Source: Pseudomonas sp. MWU15-20650 (GTDB taxonomy: Bacteria; Pseudomonadota; Gammaproteobacteria; Pseudomonadales; Pseudomonadaceae). From it: a stretch of DNA of 64,000 nucleotides. A model generated the notes under the pieces. It had not been told where the DNA came from. It saw nothing but the letters and a program-made list of their open reading frames with translations, and searched no databases. Shown here one piece after another: positions 1 to 6,407 of the stretch. How positions within the stretch are numbered: the first letter of the stretch is position 1; each line of letters opens with the position of its first letter. Location: positions 1-64,000 of the forward strand of contig NZ_JALJFG010000006.1 of assembly GCF_023242475.1 (NCBI RefSeq), in the 5' to 3' direction. The translations under genes and the position numbers were made by a program.

Positions 1-18
1 TTGGATCGTCAGCGTGGC

Positions 19-225
19 TTAAGCGCCGTGGCACTTCTTGAATTTCTTCTCGCTGCCGCATGGGCAAGGATCGTTGCGCCCAACATCCTTCAAGGCGTTG
101 CGCACTGGCTCCTGATGCGCGTGGCCGCAGTTCGGGCCGTGTACATGGCCGTGGTCGTGATCATGGTGATCATGATCATGATCGTGGTTGCAGTCAGGAC
201 CATGGACATGGGGTTGCTGAGTCAT
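19..225 (-). CDS. His-rich SEC-C motif protein
   Basis: A 68-residue protein in two parts. The N-terminal half is a His/Asp-rich run (repeated [14 protein letters not shown] and HVHGPNC/HVHGPDC motifs) and the C-terminal end is a SEC-C motif, [20 protein letters not shown] motifs bind zinc, classically at the SecA C-terminus, where they contact SecB. The His tract suggests further zinc, nickel or copper binding, which is inference. It is the last gene of a four-gene minus-strand run. Its ATG overlaps the stop of the upstream lipoprotein gene by four bases, so translational coupling is likely. It has no signal peptide and should be cytosolic. It could be a metal-sequestering accessory protein or a small SecB-binding protein. 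The family is clear but the role is not. Confidence 0.85.
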   Translation of the reverse strand: MTQQPHVHGPDCNHDHDHDHHDHDHGHVHGPNCGHAHQEPVRNALKDVGRNDPCPCGSEKKFKKCHGA

Positions 226-704
226 CGATGTCGCTCCGGAATAAAATCGCCGGGGATTATCTCGCCATTGTGGGCCACCTGCACGTCATTACCGATGAAT
301 AATCCGGTTTTGAGTTCGCCCTCCAGGCGATAGGGCACGGGCTTGGTGGGGTTTTTCAGCATTTGCACCACATCGCGTATCTGCGGCCAAAGGTTGGTGC
401 GCACCGATACCTTGAAGAACGCATGGCTACGTGGCGGCACGGTCAGCCATTCGTTGGACTCGCCTTCCGTCAGCAGAAAATTGCCCAGGCTGACCTTGTA
501 GACCAGGCCGCGTACCGTCAGGTCCGCGTCGTCGCGGTTGTCCACGCGAAAGTAGAGTTTGAATTTCTGCTCCAGCAACTTGGCCCGCACCACTTCGACC
601 TTCACCAGGGAAACGTGCGGCGCTGGCGCATCATCTTCAAACCAGGAGGCGCAGCCGGTCAGGCCCAGGGTTAACGCCAGCATCAAGCTGTAGATCCGGA
701 GCAT
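222..704 (-). CDS. LEA type 2 (water stress/hypersensitive-like) lipoprotein
   Basis: A 160-residue protein. I place the start at the ATG at 704 because it is followed directly by a lipoprotein signal ([18 protein letters not shown], lipobox LTGC). The longer open frame upstream runs into the ychJ coding region. The mature part ([20 protein letters not shown], then a pattern like [20 protein letters not shown]) has the immunoglobulin-like beta pattern of LEA14-type proteins, in which a conserved Asn-containing strand (here VDNRDD) precedes a second conserved strand. It is probably anchored in the outer or inner membrane facing the periplasm. It lies between ychJ (25 bp upstream) and the SEC-C gene (4 bp overlap). 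Such proteins are linked to desiccation or envelope stress, but nothing here fixes a precise function. Confidence 0.8.
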   Translation of the reverse strand: MLRIYSLMLALTLGLTGCASWFEDDAPAPHVSLVKVEVVRAKLLEQKFKLYFRVDNRDDADLTVRGLVYKVSLGNFLLTEGESNEWLTVPPRSHAFFKVSVRTNLWPQIRDVVQMLKNPTKPVPYRLEGELKTGLFIGNDVQVAHNGEIIPGDFIPERHR

Positions 705-729
705 GGCGTTAGTGATCCCTGTCAGATGA

Positions 730-1200
730 TTAGAGGTAGCTGGAACAACACTTCTTGAACTTCTGCCCGCTGCCGCACAAACATACATCATTCCGCCCGG
801 CCTTTACTTCCACTGTCGGGTCGATGAAGTACCAGCGCCCATCGTTCTGTACGAAGGAGGACTGCTCGCGGTGGCTGTGTTCACCGCTGCTGTCATGCCA
901 GCGTGCGGTAAAGGTAACGAAGGCGTGTTCCGGTTGGCCGCCGAATACCTCAGAGCTTTCCACCTCAAGGCCCAGCCAGGTGCTTTGGGCACTCCAGGCG
1001 CCGATGGCGTCGCGGTCCAGGCCGGCCTGTTGCGCGGGCAGGGTGGTGGCCACCAGGTAGTCCACCAGGCCCAGGACATAGGCGCTGTAGCGCGAGCGCA
1101 TCAACGCCGTGGCGCAGGGGGCCGGGTGGCCGGCGTGATAATGGCCGCAGCAGGCATCCAGCAGGTTGCCACTGCCGCATGGGCAAATGGATGTACTCAT
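730..1200 (-). CDS. ychJ: YchJ family protein (SEC-C, NTF2-like)
   Basis: A 156-residue YchJ/UPF0225 protein. It has an N-terminal SEC-C motif ([16 protein letters not shown]), a central NTF2-like domain ([19 protein letters not shown] and later [10 protein letters not shown]), and a second SEC-C motif at the C-terminus ([19 protein letters not shown]). The eight cysteines are set for two zinc sites. The ATG at 1200 gives the family N-terminus ([11 protein letters not shown]) and sits six bases after the upstream stop. A GTG at 1215 would add five residues and overlap that gene. It is the second gene of the minus-strand operon, and the pairing with another SEC-C protein two genes downstream is notable. 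Its biochemical role is not established. Confidence 0.92.
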   Translation of the reverse strand: MSTSICPCGSGNLLDACCGHYHAGHPAPCATALMRSRYSAYVLGLVDYLVATTLPAQQAGLDRDAIGAWSAQSTWLGLEVESSEVFGGQPEHAFVTFTARWHDSSGEHSHREQSSFVQNDGRWYFIDPTVEVKAGRNDVCLCGSGQKFKKCCSSYL

Positions 1201-1205
1201 CGGGG

Positions 1206-1703
1206 TTACCACCAATACTTTCCGAAGTTTTCCGGGTTGGCCCAGAAGCGGGCATTGAGCCAGTCCGGCACCTGTTTATAGTCAAGCAGATCATAGGTAA
1301 ACAGCGTCAGAACCTGCTCATCACGCTGAAAACGCTCACCGGCTTGCAGGGCCAGGGAGAAAAAGTCGGTGTCCTTCCAGGCGCAGGCGCCCAGGTCCAC
1401 CAACACGGCAATACGGCTGGCATTAAGGTTGCGAATGCCGCCGAGCAAGGTCAGCCCTTGCGGTTTTGACAGGTGTTCCAGGCAGTCGACCACCAGTGCC
1501 AGGTCAAAACGCTGGGCCGCCAGTTCTGCCGGCAACGGACCGGGTGCCGCGCAGAACACCTGGGTATCAGGATGCGCGTCTTTAAAGGCATCCAGTGCCG
1601 GGAACTGGCTGGCGCCCAATAACAGCAGGCGTTTCGGACCTTGAAGGTCAAGCAAGGCAGCCAATGCTTGCTGGGGCGTACGGGAAGAAATTCCGGCGGT
1701 CAT
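1206..1703 (-). CDS. DUF6231 family protein, methyltransferase-like fold
   Basis: A 165-residue protein, first gene of a minus-strand operon with ychJ, the LEA-type lipoprotein and the SEC-C gene. An ATG at 1703 follows a GAGGA ribosome site, and an in-frame GTG one codon earlier is less likely. The sequence alternates hydrophobic strands and helices: [16 protein letters not shown] resembles the nucleotide-binding loop of a Rossmann fold, and [17 protein letters not shown] resembles the post-strand-4 segment of class I SAM methyltransferases (compare DLVISxxxLEHL). The glycine loop is degenerate, so it may be a non-catalytic relative. I recognise it as a conserved Pseudomonas family but cannot assign a substrate. 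Confidence 0.7.
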   Translation of the reverse strand: MTAGISSRTPQQALAALLDLQGPKRLLLLGASQFPALDAFKDAHPDTQVFCAAPGPLPAELAAQRFDLALVVDCLEHLSKPQGLTLLGGIRNLNASRIAVLVDLGACAWKDTDFFSLALQAGERFQRDEQVLTLFTYDLLDYKQVPDWLNARFWANPENFGKYWW

Positions 1704-1706
1704 CAC

Positions 1707-1893
1707 AGATCCTCACATCAGGACCGTAGAGACTAGCGCGGCTGAGCGTGCGGGCCTAGAGCGGGCCACCGCGAAATGTCCTGAATGGGCGGCCGCCCTC
1801 AATGAATACAGGGGTGTGGCGTAGTGGCGCAGATGAAAAGAGCGGTCTTTACTCCACCCATCGGCCCCCGCCGATCCCCTCAGGAGAAATCAG
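1707..1893. other. Divergent intergenic region, no gene seen
   Basis: 187 bp separating two divergent units (the DUF6231 operon and the OmpA lipoprotein gene). No ORF with a credible ribosome site is visible. Promoters for both sides must lie here, but I could not point to a convincing -35/-10 pair. The OmpA gene has a clear AGGAG ribosome site at about 1880. Confidence 0.4.
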
Positions 1894-2589
1894 ATGAGCA
1901 TCATGCGGACAGCTCTACCCTTGGTTCTGCTAACCGGAGTATTGACAGGTTGCGCAGGTTTGCAAAAAACCGATTGGCCCACCTGCGCCGCCGTAGGTGG
2001 TGTGACCGGTGCGGCGATCGGCGCGACTAAAAGCTCGGCCTACGCCGGCTATGGTGCGCTGCTGGTCGGTGGTATGGCGGGCGCCTATTGCTGGGTGCAT
2101 GGCGATGGCGATGAAGACGGTGATGGCGTGCCGGACAGCCGCGATAAGTGCCCGGGTACCCCCAAAGGCGTGCAGGTCGATGCCAATGGTTGCCCACCTG
2201 CGCCGCCCGCGGCGGTGGTTGAGGAGGTGGTCGTGGTCAAGGAAGAAACCATCGTGATTCGCGATGTGCACTTCCAGTTCGACTCGGCCAAGCTGACGGC
2301 GGCCGATAAAACCAAGCTCGACACCATCGCCACTCGCCTGAAAAAAGAAGCCCCGAGCGCGCAACTGCGGGTCAGTGGGCATACCGATAGCGTCGGCAAA
2401 GACGCGTACAACCAGAAACTCTCGGAAAAACGTGCCCATTCGGTCACTGATTACCTGATCAGCTCCGGTGTGCCGCGCAGCAACTTTGTGTCGGTGACCG
2501 GCGCCGGTGCAAGTCACCCGGTGGCCGACAATAAAACTGCGGATGGCCGCGCCTTGAACCGCCGCGTGGAAATCCAGATCAACCGCTGA
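1894..2589 (+). CDS. OmpA family lipoprotein with thrombospondin type 3 repeat
   Basis: A 231-residue envelope protein. It has a lipoprotein signal (PLVLLTGVLTGCAG), a glycine-rich glycine-zipper-like stretch (GGVTGAAIGATKSSAYAGYGALLVGG), a calcium-binding TSP type 3 repeat (DGDEDGDGVPDSRDKCPGTP), a short Pro/Val linker, and a C-terminal OmpA peptidoglycan-binding domain (VHFQFDSAKL ... VSGHTDSVG ... LSEKRAHSV ... NRRVEIQI). The Asp/Arg positions that contact diaminopimelate are present (HTD, LNRRVE). It should tether the outer membrane to peptidoglycan. The start at 1894 is supported by AGGAG eight bases upstream. It differs from OprF in lacking the N-terminal barrel. A hairpin follows the stop. 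Confidence 0.92.
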   Translation: MSIMRTALPLVLLTGVLTGCAGLQKTDWPTCAAVGGVTGAAIGATKSSAYAGYGALLVGGMAGAYCWVHGDGDEDGDGVPDSRDKCPGTPKGVQVDANGCPPAPPAAVVEEVVVVKEETIVIRDVHFQFDSAKLTAADKTKLDTIATRLKKEAPSAQLRVSGHTDSVGKDAYNQKLSEKRAHSVTDYLISSGVPRSNFVSVTGAGASHPVADNKTADGRALNRRVEIQINR

Positions 2590-2597
2590 CAGCCCTT

Positions 2598-2620
2598 GCC
2601 CCTGTGGATTCCACAGGGGC
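2598..2620 (+). terminator. Hairpin after OmpA lipoprotein gene
   Basis: A perfect 10-bp inverted repeat GCCCCTGTGG / CCACAGGGGC with a 3-base loop starts nine bases after the stop codon. There is no strong U tract (it continues ATTGCTGG), so termination could be partial. Confidence 0.6.
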
Positions 2621-2741
2621 ATTGCTGGCAACCCTCGCTAAACCGCCTCCAGCTCAAGTTTTTTGATCCTTCACTGGCAAATCGCCAGAGGAAGTCGTTA
2701 CTGTGCGCCCAAAGAAAAATTCTAAAACACCCAGGAGCCCC

Positions 2742-3503
2742 ATGATGCGTAAGGTTTTTCTGTTGGCCCTGTTGGTCAGCCCCGTTGCCCTGGCTCAAAG
2801 TGTCAGTGTGGAGACCAACTCACTGATGCGTTTGCCCAGCAGCACCAGTGTGTTGCAGCTGGAGCGCTTGGATGTGGCGGATTACGGCACCTTGTTGGTC
2901 CCGGCGACCATCAGCCAGGTGACAGTGGATGAGTTGCACCTCGGCCGTGAGGCGCGCATTGCCATTGCTCCGGGTAATACCGGGCTGCAATTGCAGGTAC
3001 GCCATGCGCAGCTGGAGCACGGTAGCCAGATCACGACGCGCGGCGCACCCGGTACCCATGAAAAACCAGCCAAGGCTGGGCGCGACCTGACCCTGAGGAT
3101 CAATGCCCTGACGGCTCAAGAGTTGTCGGTGGATGCCCGTGGCGGTGCGGGTGCCCAAGGGTATGCGGGCCTGGACGGTGCCAACGGCGTGGACCCGGGT
3201 TGCACCTGGGGGGCGGCCGGGCGCGGGGCCAACGGGGATAACGGCGGCGACGGCCTGCCAGGCGCCGCGGGCGCGACCGTGCGGGTCGAGCTGCCGCAGG
3301 ACTTCCCAAGCGACAAGATCAAGGTCTGGGTCGATGGCGGAGCCGGTGGTTTGGCCGGCACCGCTGGCAAACCCGGTAAAGGCGGGCAGTCCAAGGGCTG
3401 CGTGGTGTACCGCGCCGATGGCGGCGAGAAGGGGCGGCCAGGGCTGGAGGGGCAACCGGGGCCGGCAGGGCCTGCGGGTTCTGTGACCATCCAGAGGCTC
3501 TGA
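2742..3503 (+). CDS. Secreted collagen-like / Gly-rich protein
   Basis: 253 residues. The ATG at 2742 follows CCAGGAG and gives a clean Sec signal peptide (MMRKVFLLALLVSPVALAQS); the longer frame from 2703 lacks a ribosome site. The first half is beta-rich with no match I recognise (LDVADYGTLLVPATISQVTVDELHLGREARIAI is typical of a beta-helix-like rung). From about residue 130 it becomes glycine-rich with G-x-x collagen-like stretches (GAQGYAGLDGANG, GANGDNGGDGLPGAAG, GEKGRPGLEGQPGPAGPAG). Two cysteines (in PGCTWG and SKGCVVY) could pair. It is likely exported to the periplasm or surface. It stands alone between terminator-like elements. Function unknown; adhesion or matrix roles are known for other bacterial collagen-like proteins. 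Confidence 0.82.
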   Translation: MMRKVFLLALLVSPVALAQSVSVETNSLMRLPSSTSVLQLERLDVADYGTLLVPATISQVTVDELHLGREARIAIAPGNTGLQLQVRHAQLEHGSQITTRGAPGTHEKPAKAGRDLTLRINALTAQELSVDARGGAGAQGYAGLDGANGVDPGCTWGAAGRGANGDNGGDGLPGAAGATVRVELPQDFPSDKIKVWVDGGAGGLAGTAGKPGKGGQSKGCVVYRADGGEKGRPGLEGQPGPAGPAGSVTIQRL

Positions 3504-3521
3504 GTCGCCTGGCCTGACGCT

Positions 3522-3582
3522 ATCGGGAGCAAGCCCCACATTTGAAGTGCATTCCAAAATGGGGGGGAGGGCTTGTCCCGAT
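3522..3582. repeat. REP-like inverted repeat
   Basis: Arms ATCGGGAGCAAGCCC and GGGCTTGTCCCGAT flank a spacer containing the ATTCCAAAATG seen in other copies. It is an imperfect version of the P. fluorescens REP palindrome, lying between convergent genes (collagen-like and copD-like), where it could also act as a transcription stop. Confidence 0.75.
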
Positions 3583-3600
3583 GGCGATGTAAGCCTCGCT

Positions 3601-4065
3601 TCAGAACATCGGCCGTGCCGAAGCAATCGCCACCACCACCAACCCCACGATCAAGTTAATCCCCACCAATTTGCGAATCTGCCCCAGGGCCGCCGCGCCG
3701 GCCGGCCAATCCTCAGCGGCTACTGCGGTGCGCAACGCCGGGAATTTCAAGGCCTGGATGCGGATAAACAACGCCGTCATCACCAGATACAAACCCATCA
3801 TCACCTGCACATAACGCGGCGCGGTCTCAAAACCATTGAAGCGCAGTTGCAGCAGGCCAATGCCGCTGATCGGCAAAACCAGTACTGCGACCCACACCCA
3901 TACGAAAAAACGTTGAAACACATTTGCCCACAGCTTGAGCCGGGCAGGGCCCTCAAGGGCCGCCATGGCGGCGGGGCGCAGGATCATCCAGGCGAAAAAC
4001 ATACCGCCGACCCAGATCAGGGCGGCCAGTACATGCAGGGTGTAAGCGAGGCTAAACGCGGTCAT
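3601..4065 (-). CDS. CopD family inner-membrane protein
   Basis: 154 residues, almost entirely four membrane helices: FSLAYTLHVLAALIWVGGMFFAWMIL, the FFVWVWVAVLVLPISGIGLL segment, VQVMMGLYLVMTALF, and LVGINLIVGLVVVAIASA. The first helix carries the His (LHVLAALIWVGG) conserved in the CopD/YcnJ-like superfamily, and the family is fused to CopC in some copper-uptake proteins. GGAG lies correctly upstream of the ATG at 4065. It is transcribed away from dinG, and nothing around it concerns copper, so a copper role is only a family-level suggestion. Confidence 0.8.
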   Translation of the reverse strand: MTAFSLAYTLHVLAALIWVGGMFFAWMILRPAAMAALEGPARLKLWANVFQRFFVWVWVAVLVLPISGIGLLQLRFNGFETAPRYVQVMMGLYLVMTALFIRIQALKFPALRTAVAAEDWPAGAAALGQIRKLVGINLIVGLVVVAIASARPMF

Positions 4066-4126
4066 TGTGGTACTCCGTTCTGCGCGGGATTAATTAGCGG
4101 GGTATGATAGCGGCCGATCCGAACCA

Positions 4127-4142
4127 CTGAAAATTTATCCAG
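4127..4142 (+). promoter_or_regulatory. LexA-box-like site upstream of dinG
   Basis: CTGAAAATTTATCCAG fits the gammaproteobacterial LexA pattern CTG-N10-CAG with an AT-rich core. It sits 22 bp before the dinG ATG and just downstream of a possible -10 (TATGAT at 4103-4108), where a bound repressor would block transcription. dinG is an SOS gene in E. coli. The site is seen directly; regulation is inferred. Confidence 0.6.
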
Positions 4143-4164
4143 CGTTTTTTGCGCCCGACTATCC

Positions 4165-6309
4165 ATGATCAGCACTGAACTCAAAACCACGATCCAGGGC
4201 GCCTATACGCGTTTTCTCGAAGCCAAGAGCTTGAAACCGCGCTACGGCCAACGCCTGATGATCGCCGAAGTGGCCAAGGTCCTCGGGGATATCGACACCG
4301 ACGACGAAGGTCGCCGTGAGGGTGAGCCCGCGGTCGTGGCCGTCGAGGCCGGCACCGGTACCGGCAAGACCGTGGCCTACAGCCTGGCGGCGATCCCCAC
4401 CGCCAAGGCGGCCGGCAAGCGGCTGGTGATCGCCACCGCCACCGTCGCCCTGCAAGAGCAGATTGTCTACAAAGACTTGCCCGACCTGATGCGCAACAGC
4501 GGCTTGAGCTTTACCTTCGCCCTGGCCAAGGGCCGTGGCCGCTACATGTGCCTGTCCAAGCTCGACGTGCTCTTGCAGGAGGGCCACGCACAAACCGCCA
4601 CGGCCCAGCTTTTCGAAGAAGAAGGCTTCAAGATCGAGGTTGATGAGGCCAGCCAGAAGCTGTTTACCAGCATGATCGAAAAACTGGCCGGTAACAAATG
4701 GGACGGCGACCGCGACAGCTGGCCTACTGCCCTGGAAGATTCCGACTGGGCCCGCCTGACCACCGACCACAGCCAATGCACCAACCGCCATTGCCCCAAC
4801 TTCGGCCAATGCGCCTTCTATAAGGCTCGCGAAGGCATGGGCAAGGTTGACGTGATCGTCACCAACCACGACATGGTGTTGGCCGACCTGGCCCTGGGTG
4901 GCGGCGCGGTATTGCCGGACCCGCGTGACACCCTCTACGTATTCGACGAAGGCCACCACCTGCCAGACAAGGCTATTGGCCACTTCGCCCATTACACACG
5001 CCTGCGCTCCACCGCCGACTGGCTGGAAACCACTGCCAAGAACCTCACCAAGCTGCTGGCCCAGCATCCGCTGCCGGGTGACCTGGGCAAGTTGATCGAG
5101 CAAGTGCCGGAGCTGGCGCGGGAGATCAAGACCCAACAGCAGTTCATGTTCAGCGCCTGTGAGCAGGTCGCAGACTTCAAGCCCGGTGAAGACGTCGAGG
5201 GCCGTGAGCGCCCACGCCATCGTTTTGTCGGCGGGATGATTCCCGAGCACATGCGCGAAATGGGCATCGAGTTGAAAAAAGGCTTTTCACGCCTGACCGA
5301 CCTGTTTACCCGCCTGACCGACCTGCTCAAGGAAGGCATGGACGGCGAGGTCAATATTGGTATTGCCAGCAACCAGGCCGAGGAGTGGTACCCGCTGTTC
5401 GGCAGCCTGTTGTCGCGCTCCCAGGGCAACTGGGAGCTATGGACTGCCTTCACCGTCGAAGACCCGGAAGACAACCCGCCAATGGCACGCTGGCTGACCC
5501 TGTCGGAAAGCGGTGCGCTGTTTGATATCGAGGTCAACGCCAGCCCGATCCTCGCCGCGGAAATGCTGCGGCGCAACTTGTGGAACGTGGCGTACGGTTG
5601 CCTGGTGACCTCGGCCACACTGACCGCCCTGGGCACCTTCGACCGCTTCCGGATGCGCGCCGGCCTGCCGAAGAAGGCTGTTACCGCCGTAGTGCCGAGC
5701 CCGTTTCATCACGCCGACGCCGGTGTGCTGCGGGTGCCGGACCTCAAGGCCGACCCCCGTGACGCGGCAGCGCACACGGCGGCGATCATCCGTGACCTGC
5801 CGGAGCTGGTAGAAGGTTCACGCGGTACCCTCGTGTTGTTCTCGTCCCGCAAACAGATGCAGGACGTATTCGACGGCCTCGACCGCGACTGGCGTAAACA
5901 GGTGTTTATCCAGGGCAACCTGTCCAAACAGGAAACCCTGAACAAGCACAAGGCGCGGGTCGATGGTGGTGATTCCAGCGTGCTGTTCGGCCTGGCGAGC
6001 TTTGCCGAAGGGGTGGACTTGCCCGGTGCTTACTGCGAACACGTGGTGATCGCCAAGATCCCGTTCTCGGTGCCTGATGATCCGGTTGAAGCGGCACTGG
6101 CCGAATGGATCGAAGCGCGCGGTGGTAACCCGTTCATGGAAATCTCGGTACCCGACGCGTCCTTGAAGCTGGTACAGGCTTGCGGGCGTCTGCTGCGCAC
6201 CGAAGAAGACCGGGGCACCATCACCTTGCTCGACCGTCGTTTGGTCACTCAGCGCTACGGCAAAGCTATCCTCAATGCTTTGCCGCCCTTCAGGCGCGAA
6301 ATTTCTTAA
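4165..6309 (+). CDS. dinG: ATP-dependent DNA helicase DinG
   Basis: 714 residues, the usual DinG length. This is an XPD-like superfamily 2 helicase that moves 5'-3', unwinds forked DNA and R-loops, and works in SOS repair. Visible motifs: Walker A VEAGTGTGKTVAY; the iron-sulphur cluster cysteines, with one in GRYMCLSK and three in CTNRHCPNFGQC; a Walker B/DEAH-type VFDEGHHLPD; a motif III-like VTSATLTALG; and motif VI QACGRLLRTEEDRG. All key residues look intact. The ATG at 4165 has a weak ribosome site but matches the family N-terminus. It is a single-gene unit, with a LexA-like box just upstream and a GC-rich hairpin 7 bp after the stop. Confidence 0.96.
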   Translation: MISTELKTTIQGAYTRFLEAKSLKPRYGQRLMIAEVAKVLGDIDTDDEGRREGEPAVVAVEAGTGTGKTVAYSLAAIPTAKAAGKRLVIATATVALQEQIVYKDLPDLMRNSGLSFTFALAKGRGRYMCLSKLDVLLQEGHAQTATAQLFEEEGFKIEVDEASQKLFTSMIEKLAGNKWDGDRDSWPTALEDSDWARLTTDHSQCTNRHCPNFGQCAFYKAREGMGKVDVIVTNHDMVLADLALGGGAVLPDPRDTLYVFDEGHHLPDKAIGHFAHYTRLRSTADWLETTAKNLTKLLAQHPLPGDLGKLIEQVPELAREIKTQQQFMFSACEQVADFKPGEDVEGRERPRHRFVGGMIPEHMREMGIELKKGFSRLTDLFTRLTDLLKEGMDGEVNIGIASNQAEEWYPLFGSLLSRSQGNWELWTAFTVEDPEDNPPMARWLTLSESGALFDIEVNASPILAAEMLRRNLWNVAYGCLVTSATLTALGTFDRFRMRAGLPKKAVTAVVPSPFHHADAGVLRVPDLKADPRDAAAHTAAIIRDLPELVEGSRGTLVLFSSRKQMQDVFDGLDRDWRKQVFIQGNLSKQETLNKHKARVDGGDSSVLFGLASFAEGVDLPGAYCEHVVIAKIPFSVPDDPVEAALAEWIEARGGNPFMEISVPDASLKLVQACGRLLRTEEDRGTITLLDRRLVTQRYGKAILNALPPFRREIS

Positions 6310-6315
6310 GCCACC

Positions 6316-6333
6316 GTGGGCGAACTCGCCCAC
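6316..6333 (+). terminator. Hairpin after dinG
   Basis: GTGGGCG-AACT-CGCCCAC, a perfect 7-bp stem followed by TTTGTGG, seven bases after the dinG stop. Confidence 0.65.
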
Positions 6334-6407
6334 TTTGTGGTCTATCTCATCGCTAACGTTGTATGTCATCAGGCCATTCATCGGCCGTTTGGGAGAACCT
6401 TGTTCGT

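Noticed and set aside
1..18. Left window edge as part of another gene
   Set aside because: Only 18 bases beyond the SEC-C gene stop; no supported feature.
4159..5250. Minus-strand 363-residue ORF
   Set aside because: Antisense of dinG; no coherent domain.
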